NCBI RefSeq assembly: GCF_013087525.1
Contig: NZ_JABFCS010000002.1
Coordinates: 124,001 to 188,000, forward strand
DNA: 64,000 bases
Direction: 5' to 3'
Source of the DNA: Ramlibacter montanisoli
GTDB taxonomy: Bacteria > Pseudomonadota > Gammaproteobacteria > Burkholderiales > Burkholderiaceae_C
The translations under genes were made by a program, and so were the position numbers. Below, in pieces: positions 17,562 through 25,995 of the stretch (its first letter is position 1; every line of letters begins with the position of its first letter). Under the pieces are notes generated by a model. The model searched no databases. It had not been told where the DNA came from and saw nothing but the letters and a program-made list of their open reading frames with translations.

Positions 17562-18515
17562 TTACTTCTTGCCGAGGCCCAGGAGCGCGGCGCCCTCGGT
17601 GTACAGCTTCACCTTGCCGGCCATGAAGCCGTCCATTTCCTCGACGCCGACGTTCACCAGCTCGAAGCCGCTCTTGGCCGCCAGCTCCTTCATCTCGGCG
17701 TCGTTGTTCATGGCGCGCCACAGGTCCGACAGGCGCTTGCGTTCGGCCGCCGGGGTGGACTTGGGCACGCCGATGCCGCGGTAGGCGCCGTCGACCCAGT
17801 CCACGCCCAGTTCCTTGAAGGTCGGCACGTCGGGCATCAGCGGATGCCGGCGGTCCATCGCCACGGCCAGCGGGCGGATGCGGCCCTTGTTGTTGATGGC
17901 GAAGGCGGTGTACGTCATCGCGCCGTCCACCTGCGCGCCCATCACCGAGGTGGCCATGTCGCCCGTGCCCTTGAACGGCACGTAGATGGTCTTCACGCCG
18001 AAGGCCTTGTTCATGCGCTCGTGCGCGGCGTGGTTGGCGGAGTTCTGCCCCGAGCCGCCGAGGCTCAGCTTGCCGGGGTTGGCCTTGGCCGCCTTGAGGA
18101 AGTCGTCGAAGTTGCGGATCGGGCTCTGCTCCGGCACCACCAGGATGTCGGGCGTGTAGTGGAACCAGAACACCGGGGTGACGTCCTGCGTCTTGTACTG
18201 CACCTGGCCTTCGATCGGCTGGAACACGATGTGCGGCAGGTTCACGCCGACCACGTTCATGCCGTCGCCCGGCAGCTGGTTCATCTGCGTCCACATCAGC
18301 GCGCCGCCGGCACCGGCCTTGTACTGGATGATGGTCTCGATGTTGGGGCAGCGCTTCTTCAGCACGACCTGCTGGTGGCGCGCCGACAGGTCGGACTCGC
18401 CGCCCGGCGGGAAGGCCTGCCAGTACATGACGTTCTTCTCGGGACAGGGCGCGGATTGCGCCATGGCCACGGGGGCCAGCAGCGCGAGCACGAGGGTGGA
18501 AAGGATGCGGATCAT
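17562..18515 (-). CDS. Bug/TctC-type periplasmic binding protein
   Basis: This 317-residue receptor has a signal peptide (RILSTLVLALLAPVAMA, then QSAP) and Bug-family features: FPPGGESDLSARHQQVV, NIETIIQYKAGAGGALMWTQ, a PDILVVPEQSPIRNFDDF segment and HPLMPDVPTFKELGVD. It contains an extra early Cys pair (CPEKN...KKRCPN). It sits between ttuC (35 bp upstream) and the hydrolase, so its ligand may be tartrate or a related C4 diacid (inference). No TctA/TctB is present. A Shine-Dalgarno AAGGAGACC precedes the start. Confidence 0.8.
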   Translation of the reverse strand: MIRILSTLVLALLAPVAMAQSAPCPEKNVMYWQAFPPGGESDLSARHQQVVLKKRCPNIETIIQYKAGAGGALMWTQMNQLPGDGMNVVGVNLPHIVFQPIEGQVQYKTQDVTPVFWFHYTPDILVVPEQSPIRNFDDFLKAAKANPGKLSLGGSGQNSANHAAHERMNKAFGVKTIYVPFKGTGDMATSVMGAQVDGAMTYTAFAINNKGRIRPLAVAMDRRHPLMPDVPTFKELGVDWVDGAYRGIGVPKSTPAAERKRLSDLWRAMNNDAEMKELAAKSGFELVNVGVEEMDGFMAGKVKLYTEGAALLGLGKK

Positions 18516-18550
18516 CGGTTGGTCTCCTTGTTCGACATTGGGCCCGCGGG

Positions 18551-19620
18551 TCAGCGGTTCTTCAACCGGGAAACTACCGCCGCCGTCACGTCAACCGTCT
18601 TCGCCTTGCCGCCGAGGTCGCCGGTATGCAGGTTCTTGTCGGCGGTGATTTCCTCGATGGCCTTCATCAGGCGCGCGGCCGCTTCCTTCTCGCCGAGGTG
18701 CTCGAGCAGCATCACGCAGCTCAGAAGGTGCCCACCGGGTTGGCGAGGCCCTTGCCCATGATGTCGAAGGCCGAACCGTGGATCGGCTCGAACATGCTGG
18801 GGTAGCGGCGCTCGGGATCGATGTTGCCGGTGGGCGCGATGCCCAGGCTGCCGGCCAGGGCGGCGGCCAGGTCGCTCAGGATGTCCGCGTGCAGGTTGGT
18901 GGCGACCAGCGTGTCGAGCGAGGCGGGGCGGTTCACCATGCGCGCCGTGCAGGCGTCCACCAGTTCCTTGTCCCACTTGACGTCCGGGAACTCCTTGCTG
19001 ACCGACAGCGCGATCTCGTCCCACATCACCATCGCATGGCGCTGCGCGTTCGACTTGGTGACCACGGTGAGCTGCTTGCGCGGGCGCGACTGCGCCAGCT
19101 TGAAGGCGAATCGCATGATGCGCTCGACGCCGGCGCGGGTCATCATGCTCACGTCGGTGGCGACCTCGATCGGGTGGCCCTGGTGGGCGCGGCCGCCGAC
19201 GCCGGCGTACTCGCCCTCGGAGTTCTCGCGCACGATCACCCAGTCCAGGTCCCTGGGCGCGCAGCGCTTCAGCGGCGCGTCGATGCCGGGCAGGATGCGC
19301 GTGGGCCGCACGTTGGCGTACTGGTCGAAGCCCTGGCAGATCTTCAGCCGCAGGCCCCACAGCGTGATGTGGTCCGGGATGTGCGGGTCGCCGGCGGAGC
19401 CGAACAGGATGGCGTCCATGTCGCGCAGCGCCTCCAGGCCGTCGTCCGGCATCATCTTGCCGTGCGCCCGGTACCAGTCGCCGCCCCAGCCGAAGTGTGC
19501 GAAGGAGAACGTGAAGTCGGCGCCGCTGCCGGCCAGCGCCTGCAGCACTTCCTGCCCCGCGGGGATGACTTCCTTGCCGATGCCGTCGCCGGGGATGCAG
19601 GCGATCCTGTAGGTCTTCAT
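18551..19620 (-). CDS. ttuC: tartrate dehydrogenase/decarboxylase family (frame break)
   Basis: This ~356-residue enzyme of the isocitrate/isopropylmalate dehydrogenase superfamily is closest to TtuC/D-malate dehydrogenases. These oxidise or decarboxylate tartrate and malate with NAD and a divalent metal. Visible motifs are CIPGDGIGKEVIPAGQEVL, DWVIVRENSEGEYAGVGG, the catalytic Lys/Asn in VVTKSNAQRHAMVMWDEI, and GSAFDIMGKGLANPVGTF. After GTF the frame stops. One lost G near 18722 restores WSCVMLLEHLGEKEAAARL and the C-terminus. It is the first gene of an operon with the Bug receptor and cysteine hydrolase. A LysR-type palindrome lies 65-90 bp upstream. Confidence 0.8.
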
Positions 19621-19684
19621 GGGAGTTCCTTTCAGCGCGCACTCTAGACCGGTGGCGCCGGAAAGAACGCCGCCGCCTTCATCC

Positions 19685-19710
19685 CATTGTTAACCTGGCC
19701 GGCAACAATG
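19685..19710. promoter_or_regulatory. LysR-type operator (perfect 7-bp inverted repeat) upstream of ttuC
   Basis: CATTGTT (19685-19691) and AACAATG (19704-19710) form a perfect inverted repeat with a 12-bp spacer, containing a T-N11-A core. It lies 65-90 bp upstream of the ttuC start, where LysR activators usually bind. A 26-bp imperfect copy with identical spacing lies at 20876-20901, at the start of the LysR gene. Confidence 0.65.
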
Positions 19711-19720
19711 TCGGCCGCGC

Positions 19721-20798
19721 TCAGAGCGCCTTGTTCAGGTCGATGTCCAGGCCGGCCTGCTTGAGCTCGCGGGCCAGCAGCAGGCGCCAGACGCCGCCCG
19801 GATCCAGCGGCACGCGGGTGATCGCGTCGAGGCCGGGCGCGGAGCCCTGCGGCGCGAACAGCAGGCAGACGCGGGCGGCCCCGAGCACGCCCAGCAGGAA
19901 GCCGGTCTCCATCGGGCGGTCGGCGCGCATCAGGATCGCGAACTCGACGTGGCGCAAGCTTCTCCAGCGCTTCGGCGGAGGGCGTGGCGCCGGACCCGGG
20001 CACGGGCTCCAGGCCCATCTGCTTGAGGAAGGCGCTGAGCGCCTTGGCCGATTCATCGCCCGCGCGGCACACCACGGCCACGCGGCCGGTGCCTTGCGCC
20101 GCCGGCGCGAAGCCGTTGGTGGCCGGGCTGCGTGCGGCAGGGGCGGTGGCCTTGGCGGGGGCGGGCGTCGGAGTGGGTGGAGGTGTCGGCGCCGGGGTCG
20201 GCGCAGGCGTCGGCGCCGGGGTCGGCGCAGGCGTCGGCGCCGGGGTGGGTGCGGGCGTCGGTGCGGGCGTCGGTGCGGGAGTCGGTGCCGGCGTCGGTGC
20301 GGGAGTCGGTGCAGGAGTCGGCGCAGGAGTCGGCGCTGGCGTCGGAGCCGCAGTCGGTTCGGGCGTGGGTGCCGGCGTCGGCGCGGGGGTCGCTTCCGGC
20401 TTGAACTCCTCCACCATCGTCGCCGGCCCGGACACCAGCTGCTCCAGCCTTTCCTCGAGCAGGTCGTTGACCGCGCCCAGGCGGTTCATCGCCGCCGCCA
20501 GCGCCTTCTTCACCTCGGCGTGGAATTCGTCCTGGGTGTAGCGGTCCCCGAAGGTCGCGTCGAGCGCCTCGTCGAGCGGGCCGATCGCGTGCTGCTTGTA
20601 CAGCGGCGAAGCCAGGCCGAGGGCTTCGCCCACCAGCTTGTTGACGTTCTTCTGCACGCCTTCGAGCCGCCCGTCCCAGCGGTCCGAGATGCCGGACACG
20701 TCGAAGTTGCGCAGCTCCTTGATGCGCCTGGCGATGCGATCCTGCACCGCCTCGATCTCCACGCGGCTCTGGGCTCCCCCAGGCTTCCCGTTCGACAT
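19721..20798 (-). CDS. TIR-like (CAP12/Pycsar-type) domain protein with long Pro-Ala-Thr linker (frame break)
   Basis: This ~359-residue protein has three parts. Residues ~1-130 are helical ([20 protein letters not shown], then [20 protein letters not shown]). Residues ~134-214 are a nearly pure A-P-T-P repeat. Residues ~235-359 resemble the TIR-like domain PF10137: [29 protein letters not shown], then [26 protein letters not shown] and [20 protein letters not shown] followed by LDIDLNKAL. The Glu of METGF aligns with the catalytic NADase Glu of FELGYF, but the TPDD and RARQN segments are shortened. A frame change near 19956 separates EALEKLA from HVEFAIL. It sits between ttuC and its LysR gene. 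The role is unknown; an NAD-consuming effector is one hypothesis. Confidence 0.65.
20155..20400 (-). repeat. 12-bp tandem repeat encoding (Ala-Pro-Thr-Pro)n
   Basis: About 245 bp of degenerate 12-bp units (top strand GGCGTCGGCGCC and third-position variants) encode roughly 17-19 copies of APTP inside the TIR-like protein gene. Third positions vary widely, which argues for old selection on the peptide rather than fresh slippage. The repeat would make a stiff extended polyproline-like spacer. The exact copy number may be unreliable in this sequence. Confidence 0.85.
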
Positions 20799-20875
20799 GC
20801 CCCGCTCCTCAGTGTCCGGTCACTTTACCAGCGGGTGCCGGAGGAACGCGAGCGGGGGCCGGGCAGAATGCGTGG

Positions 20876-20901
20876 GATTGTTAACCCGTGTCTCACCAAT
20901 G
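20876..20901. promoter_or_regulatory. second LysR-type operator copy at the LysR gene start
   Basis: This 26-bp site begins GATTGTTAACC and ends CACCAATG. It has the same spacing and left arm as the palindrome upstream of ttuC, but the right arm is imperfect (ACCAATG instead of AACAATG). It overlaps the proposed ATG of the LysR gene (20899) and lies 78 bp upstream of the divergent TIR-like gene. This suggests autoregulation and possible control of the TIR-like gene. Confidence 0.55.
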
Positions 20902-21804
20902 CCTCACCCGGGTGCCTCGCAGGAAATGCAGTTCTTCAGCGTGCTGATGCGATGCGGCAGCCTGTCCGCCGCCGCGCGCGAGCTGCAGGTGAGCCCGCCG
21001 GCCATCAGCAAGCGGCTGGCGGCGCTGGAGGCCCGGCTGGGCGTGACGCTGCTCAATCGCACGACGCGGCGCCTGGCCCTCACCCACGAGGGCGAGACCT
21101 ACCTGGGCAACGCCCGGCGCATCCTCGGCGAGATCGAGACGCTGGAGCGCGAACTGCAAGGGGCCCGCTCCGAGCCGACCGGCCTGCTGCGCGTGAACGC
21201 CACGCTCGGCTTCGGCCGCACGCATGTCGCCCCCGCCATCGCCACCTTCGCGCGCACGCACCCGAAGGTGGAGATGCAGCTGCAGCTGTCGGTCAACCCG
21301 CCTCCGCTCAGCGACGACGCCTTCGACGTGTGCGTGCGCTTCGGCGAACCACCGGAAGCGCGCGTGGTCGCCCGCCTGCTGGCGCCCAACCGGCGGCTGC
21401 TGTGCGCCTCACCGGCCTACCTGCAAAGGCAGGGGACGCCGCGCACGCCGCACGAGCTGGCGGCGCACAGCATCATCGCGATCCGCCAGGGCGAAGAGGC
21501 CTACGGCTCCTGGCGCCTGCGCTCCGGCAAGCGGGTGGAAACGGTGCGGGTGCGCGGCAGCCTGAGCACCAACGACGGCGAGATCGCCGTGAACTGGGCG
21601 CTGGCCGGCCACGGCATCGTGCTGCGCGCCGAGTGGGACGTGGCGCGCTACCTGCGCAGCGGCCGGCTGCGCCAGGTGCTGGAGAACTGGCAGACACCGC
21701 CGGCGGACATCCATGCGGTGTACCCGGTGCGGCACCAGGGGACGGCGCGCGTGCGCGCGTTCGTGGATCACCTGGCGGAGCATTTCGCGAAGCTGGCGCT
21801 CTAG
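20899..21804 (+). CDS. LysR-family regulator, probably of tartrate genes
   Basis: This 301-residue LysR-type regulator has its HTH at residues ~10-65 (FFSVLMRCGSLSAAARELQ, SPPAISKRLAALE) and an effector domain including LRVNATLGFGRTHVAPAIA and FDVCVRFGEPPEARVVARLL. It belongs to the CrgA/TtuA-like branch. ATG at 20899 is used, but ATG at 20926 (MQFFSVLM) is possible and would leave the operator fully upstream. It ends two bases before the convergent ttuD stop. Control of ttuC is inferred from the shared 26-bp operator. Confidence 0.85.
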   Translation: MPHPGASQEMQFFSVLMRCGSLSAAARELQVSPPAISKRLAALEARLGVTLLNRTTRRLALTHEGETYLGNARRILGEIETLERELQGARSEPTGLLRVNATLGFGRTHVAPAIATFARTHPKVEMQLQLSVNPPPLSDDAFDVCVRFGEPPEARVVARLLAPNRRLLCASPAYLQRQGTPRTPHELAAHSIIAIRQGEEAYGSWRLRSGKRVETVRVRGSLSTNDGEIAVNWALAGHGIVLRAEWDVARYLRSGRLRQVLENWQTPPADIHAVYPVRHQGTARVRAFVDHLAEHFAKLAL

Positions 21805-21805
21805 C

Positions 21806-23122
21806 TCACAGCACCAGCATCGCCCGGAAGTCGTTCACGTTGGTATGCGTCGGCCCGGTCACCACGAGGTCGCCGAGCGCATGGAAATAGCCGTACGCGT
21901 CGTTGCGTGACAGGTAGCCATCGATCTTCATGCCCTGCGCCAGCGCCCGCTGCAGCGTGTCCGGCCCTATGAAGGCACCGGCGTTGTCCTCCATGCCGTC
22001 GATGCCGTCGGTGTCCGCCGCCAGGGCCCAGACGCCGGCCTGTCCCTGCAGCGCCTGCGCGAGGCCCAGGCAGAACTCGCCGGCCCGGCCACCGCGGCCG
22101 CGTGCCGTGCCTTCGGGCTGCTTGCGCACCGTGACGGTGGTCTCGCCGCCCGAGAGGATCACGCAAGGGCGGCCGAAGGGCTGGCCGCGCAGCGCCACGG
22201 CGCGCGCGAGCGCCGCGTGCACCTTGCCGACCTCGCGCGATTCGCCTTCCATCTCGTCGCTGAGGATGTGGGCCTCCAGTCCCGCAGCGCGCGCGGCGGC
22301 GGCCGCGGCTTCCAGCGACTGCTGCGGCGTGGCGATCATGTGCACTTCCTGGCCCTGGAACACCGCGTCGGCGGGCTTGGGCGTTTCCAGCGCGCCCTGC
22401 TCCAGCAGGCTCATGATGGCGCCGGGCACCTCGATCGCGTAGCGCTGCAGGATCGCCACCGCGTCGGCGCAGCTGGTCGCGTCGGGCACCGTCGGCCCGC
22501 TGGCGATGACGGAAGGGTCGTCGCCCGGCACGTCGCTGATCGTCAGCGTGACCACGCGCGCGGGCGCGCAGGCGGCCGCGAGCCGGCCGCCCTTGATGCG
22601 CGAGAGGTGCTTGCGCACGCAGTTCATCTCGGTGATGTTGGCGCCGGAGTCCAGCAGCTGGCGGTTGATGCGCTGCTTGTCCTCCAGCGTCAGGCCCTCG
22701 GCCGGCAGCGTCAGCAGCGCCGAGCCGCCGCCGGAAATCAGGCACAGCACCAGGTCGTCGCTCGTGAGGCCGCGCGTGAGCGCCAGGATGCGTTCGGCGG
22801 CCTGCAGGCCGGCCGCGTCCGGTACCGGGTGCGACGCCTCGACCACCTCGATGCGCTCGCGCACGCCCGCGGGGCGCGGCGGCGTGTGGTGGTAGCGCGT
22901 GACCACCAGGCCCGACAGCGGGGCGTCCTGCGGCCAGAGGGCCTCGACCGCCTGCGCCATCGCGCCGCCGGCCTTGCCGGCGCCGAGCACCAGCGTGCGG
23001 CCCCTGGGCGGCCGCGGCAGGAAGGGGGCGGTGTTGTGCAGCGGCAGGGCACGGTGCACCGCGGCGCGGTACAGGTGTTCCAGGAAGGCGCGGGGTTGCG
23101 TGCGGGGGTCGGGCGCGGTCAT
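21806..23122 (-). CDS. ttuD: glycerate 2-kinase (MOFRL/TtuD family)
   Basis: This 438-residue enzyme phosphorylates D-glycerate to 2-phosphoglycerate; older literature calls TtuD a hydroxypyruvate reductase. Motifs include LVLGAGKAGGAMAQAVE, ISGGGSALLTLPAEGLTLED, NCVRKHLSRIKGGRLA, ISDVPGDDPSVIASGPTVPD and a MOFRL C-terminus with SGGETTVTVR and DTDGIDGMEDNAGAFIGPDT. The start at MTAPDPRTQ (23122) is 46 bp after the puuD stop on the same strand. It can therefore be cotranscribed with puuD and serve the glyoxylate-to-glycerate end of allantoin use as well as tartrate. Confidence 0.9.
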   Translation of the reverse strand: MTAPDPRTQPRAFLEHLYRAAVHRALPLHNTAPFLPRPPRGRTLVLGAGKAGGAMAQAVEALWPQDAPLSGLVVTRYHHTPPRPAGVRERIEVVEASHPVPDAAGLQAAERILALTRGLTSDDLVLCLISGGGSALLTLPAEGLTLEDKQRINRQLLDSGANITEMNCVRKHLSRIKGGRLAAACAPARVVTLTISDVPGDDPSVIASGPTVPDATSCADAVAILQRYAIEVPGAIMSLLEQGALETPKPADAVFQGQEVHMIATPQQSLEAAAAAARAAGLEAHILSDEMEGESREVGKVHAALARAVALRGQPFGRPCVILSGGETTVTVRKQPEGTARGRGGRAGEFCLGLAQALQGQAGVWALAADTDGIDGMEDNAGAFIGPDTLQRALAQGMKIDGYLSRNDAYGYFHALGDLVVTGPTHTNVNDFRAMLVL

Positions 23123-23168
23123 CGGGGGTCTCCAGCGCCCGATTGTGACGCGCCCGGCCCGCCGGGGC

Positions 23169-24370
23169 TCACTCGGTCTTCGCCCCGCCCTCGAACCAGC
23201 GCCCCACCAGCACCCGCTCCGCATCCGTCATCTGCGTCGCGTTGTTCAGCGGCATGGTCCTGGCCACCACCGACTGCTGGTACACGGCCTGCGCGTGCTG
23301 CTTCACGGCCTGCGGCGTGTCCAGCCGCACGTTCTTCATCTGCAATTGCGCGCCGTGGCACTGGTAGCAGCGCTGCTCCAGCACCTTCTTCAGCGCCGCG
23401 TAGTCGGCGCTGCCCACCGGCGCCTTGGCCGCCTCGCTGGGCTGCGGCGTGAGCCAGGCCACCACCGCGGCGATCACCACCACGCCGACCAGCGCGTAGC
23501 CCAGCGGATGCCGGTTGCGGCCCAGCTTCCAGCCATGGCGCATCACGAAGAACTGGCGGATCGCGGCGCCGGCGAACATCATCAGGATCAGCACCAGCCA
23601 GTTCAGCTTGTGCGTGTACAGGAAGCTGTAGTGGTTGGACAGCATCGCGAACAGCACGGGCAGCGTGAAGTAGGTGTTGTGCACGCTGCGCTGCTTGCCG
23701 CGCGCGCCGTGGATCGGCTCCACCGGCTCGCCCGCCGCGATGGACTTCACCACCTTCTTCTGGCCGGGGATGATCCAGAAGAACACGTTCGCGCTCATGG
23801 CCGTGGCCAGCATCGCGCCCACCAGCAGGAAGGCCGCGCGCCCCGCGAACCAGTGGCAGGCCAGCCAGGAGGCGACGCACACCAGCACCAGCACCAGGGC
23901 GCCCACGATCGCATCGCCCTTCTCGCGCTGGCCGAAGACGCGGCAGATCGCGTCGTAGAGCAGCCAGAACACGACCATGAAGGACAGCAGCGAACCGCAA
24001 CGGCCGCGGCCGGCGACCAGTCCATCAGCGACTTGTCGACCAGGTAGGCGCCCGCATTCCACAGGTAGGAAACCGTGAACAGCGCGAAGCCCGAGAGCCA
24101 GGTGGAATAGCTTTCCCAGAAGAACCAGTGCAGGTGCGGCGGCAGCTGCGGCGGCGCCACGGCGTACTTCACCGGGTGGTAGAAGCCGCCGCCGTGCACG
24201 GCCCACAGCTCGCCCGTCGCGCCCTGCGCGCGCAGCCTGTCGTCACGCGGCGGCGTGAGGCTGCTGTCCAGGAAGACGAAGTAGAAGGAGGAACCGACCC
24301 AGGCGATTGCCGTGATCACGTGCAGCCAGCGCAGCAGCAGGTTGGCCCAGTCGAGGAGGTAGCTTTCCAT
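23169..24370 (-). CDS. puuD: membrane urate hydroxylase with C-terminal cytochrome c (frame break)
   Basis: This ~400-residue inner-membrane protein has about eight hydrophobic helices and a C-terminal cytochrome-c domain whose haem motif is CYQCH (near residue 340). That is the PuuD-type urate hydroxylase layout, oxidising urate to 5-hydroxyisourate with electrons passed to the respiratory chain. The N-terminus is LLDWANLLLRWLHVITAIAW. A frame change near 23998, one lost G, separates DWSPAAAVA from GSLLSFMVVFWLLYDAI. A TGTATACA site lies 96 bp upstream. It pairs with uraH and the uraD-allC fusion to take urate to ureidoglycolate. Confidence 0.85.
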
Positions 24371-24465
24371 GTCTCATGACCCCGGAGGACCTGCTCACCA
24401 CCGCGGGCGCTCTGAGCAGAGGAAAGTCGCGCCTGTTCCGCGCCGCTGCGACTTGTGGACGAAAG

Positions 24466-24473
24466 TGTATACA
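24466..24473. promoter_or_regulatory. TGTATACA operator upstream of puuD
   Basis: The palindrome TGTATACA, in context AAAGTGTATACAGCC, lies between the xdhC stop and the puuD start, 96 bp before the latter. The same AGTGTATACA occurs in the uraH/GntR intergenic region. TGTATACA-like palindromes are typical FadR/GntR-family sites, so it is a candidate target of the GntR protein encoded at 26414. Confidence 0.6.
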
Positions 24474-24484
24474 GCCTGCGGGGC

Positions 24485-25285
24485 TCAGGGAAGGGAGCCT
24501 GCAGCAGCTGTGCCGCCACGGCGACGGCGATCACCTCCGGCTGCTTGCCCGCGATGCCGGGAATGCCGATCGGGCAGGTGACCTGCGCCAGTTCCTGCTT
24601 GCGGAAGCCCCGTTCCTCCAGCCGGTGGCGGAAGGTCGCCCACTTGGTCTTGCTGCCGATCAGTCCCACGTAGCGCAGGTCGCCGCGTTCGCGCAGGCGC
24701 TTGAGGCAGGCGGCGACGATGTCCAGGTCCTCCGCGTGGCTGAAGCTCATGACCAGCACGCGCGAGTGCGGCGCCAGGTCCGCCACGGCGGCGTGCACCG
24801 GGTCCGAGTGCTCGCAGGTGACGTTGTCCGGCACCCGGTCCGGGAAGATCTCGTCGCGGCTGTCGATCCAGGTCACGTCGAACGGCAGGGTGCCGAGCAA
24901 GGTGACCAGCGCCTTGCCGACATGGCCGCCGCCGAACAGCGCCAGGGGCGCCGCTTCGTTGTGCAGGCGCTGCTCCACGGACCGCGCGTCGGACGCCGCG
25001 AGCCGCTCGTACCGCAGGTGCACCACCCCCGCAGCACTGGCCCAAAGTGGGCCCGAGCGGATAACGCAGGACGTCCGCACCGGTGCCGCCCGCGAGCCGG
25101 CGGCGCGCCTCCTCGATGGCTTGCAGTTCGAGGTGGCCGCCACCGATCGTGCCGGTCACGGTCCGGGCAAAGACAGCCATCCAGGCGCCTGCGTCGCGCG
25201 GCACCGAGCCGGCGGTCTCGTGGACGGACACCAACACAGCATCCTCCACCCCCAGCCGTTCCGTGACTTCTTTGATGGGCAGCAT
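24485..25285 (-). CDS. xdhC: XdhC-type molybdenum cofactor maturation protein (frame breaks)
   Basis: This ~265-residue XdhC-like protein helps insert sulfurated molybdenum cofactor into xanthine dehydrogenase. Motifs are SVPRDAGAWMAVF, TIGGGHLELQAIEEARR, LGQCCGG, the nucleotide-binding loop ALFGGGHVGKALV and RYVGLIGSKTKWATFRHRL, and TCPIGIPGIAGKQPEVIA. After QCCGG the frame shifts. The G5 run (C5 at 25026-25030 on the top strand) would need to be longer by two to continue VVHLRYE. A second loss near 24490 is needed to stop at 24485, which keeps the puuD operator outside the gene. The xanthine dehydrogenase subunits are not in the window. Confidence 0.75.
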   Translation of the reverse strand: MLPIKEVTERLGVEDAVLVSVHETAGSVPRDAGAWMAVFARTVTGTIGGGHLELQAIEEARRRLAGGTGADVLRYPLGPTLGQCCGGGAPAVRAARGVRRAVRGAAPAQRSGAPGAVRRRPCRQGAGHLARHPAVRRDLDRQPRRDLPGPGAGQRHLRALGPGARRRGGPGAALARAGHELQPRGGPGHRRRLPQAPARTRRPALRGTDRQQDQVGDLPPPAGGTGLPQAGTGAGHLPDRHSRHRGQAAGGDRRRRGGTAAAGSLP

Positions 25286-25416
25286 TTATTAGGACGTAGC
25301 GAAAGGCAAGTACACGATGCGATTGGTAACGAAGGTCATCATGGCGCCGCGGAACCGCGTTGTAGATTCCGCTGGCGCTTCGCCCCAGTAAGCAAAGCAC
25401 ACCGCGAGGACAACCC

Positions 25417-25944
25417 ATGAAGTATCACCCGACACTGCGTCTTGCCACTCCCGCGCTGCTTGGCGTCGCCGCCCTGCTCGCTTCCTGCTCGTCGCCGCCG
25501 CCGGAGCCCCCGCGCGCCGCCGCTCCCGCCCCCGCTCCGGCCGCACCGGCCGCCAGGGTCGCGCCGCCGCAAGTCGCCTCCTCCCCGCAGATGGTGATCA
25601 AGTCGTCCAATGCGCAGGATCCGCGCGCCTACCGCAAGGATGCGGCGCAGCATATCTACGCCAAGAACAGCGAACGCATCTGGAAGGGCCGCATGCCCCC
25701 GCTGCTGTACGCCGTGGGCGTGCTGCAGGTGGAAGTGGACGGCCAGGGCCAGGTACGCAACCTGAGCTGGATGCGCGCCCCCAAGCACGCGCCGGAAGTG
25801 ATCGCCGAGATCGAGAAGACCGTGAAGGCCGCCGCCCCCTACCCGGCACCGGCCCGCATGGGCAAGGTGGTCTACACCGACACCTGGCTGTGGCACAAGA
25901 GCGGCCGCTTCCAGCTGGACACGCTGACGGAAGGCCAGGACTGA
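25417..25944 (+). CDS. lipoprotein with TonB-C-like domain
   Basis: This 175-residue protein begins with a lipoprotein signal, LLGVAALLASCSS, with the lipidated Cys near residue 24. A Pro/Ala-rich tether (~25-55) follows. Then comes a C-terminal ~100-residue domain with LYAVGVLQVEVDGQGQVRNL and IEKTVKAAAPYPAP, resembling the C-terminal fold of TonB-family energy transducers. Since it lacks a TonB membrane anchor, it is more likely an envelope protein of unknown role. A bidirectional terminator follows. A Shine-Dalgarno-like AGGACAA precedes the ATG. Confidence 0.65.
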   Translation: MKYHPTLRLATPALLGVAALLASCSSPPPEPPRAAAPAPAPAAPAARVAPPQVASSPQMVIKSSNAQDPRAYRKDAAQHIYAKNSERIWKGRMPPLLYAVGVLQVEVDGQGQVRNLSWMRAPKHAPEVIAEIEKTVKAAAPYPAPARMGKVVYTDTWLWHKSGRFQLDTLTEGQD

Positions 25945-25962
25945 GTCCACCGCGGCACTTCG

Positions 25963-25989
25963 AAAAGGCCGGCTGACGCCGGCCTTTTT
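25963..25989. terminator. bidirectional rho-independent terminator
   Basis: The stem GGCCGGC (25967-25973) pairs with GCCGGCC (25978-25984) around the loop TGAC. It is flanked by AAAA on the left and TTTTT on the right. It lies between the convergent lipoprotein gene and uraH and can serve both. Confidence 0.9.
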
Positions 25990-25995
25990 CATTGT

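Noticed and set aside
20155-20400. CRISPR-like or minisatellite array
   Set aside because: The 12-bp units are contiguous without spacers, vary at third codon positions and encode a continuous APTP peptide, so this is a coding repeat.
19721-20798. Phasin, or TonB-like protein, because of the helical start and Pro-Ala linker
   Set aside because: There is no membrane anchor or TonB C-terminus, and the last ~125 residues match a TIR-like order better.
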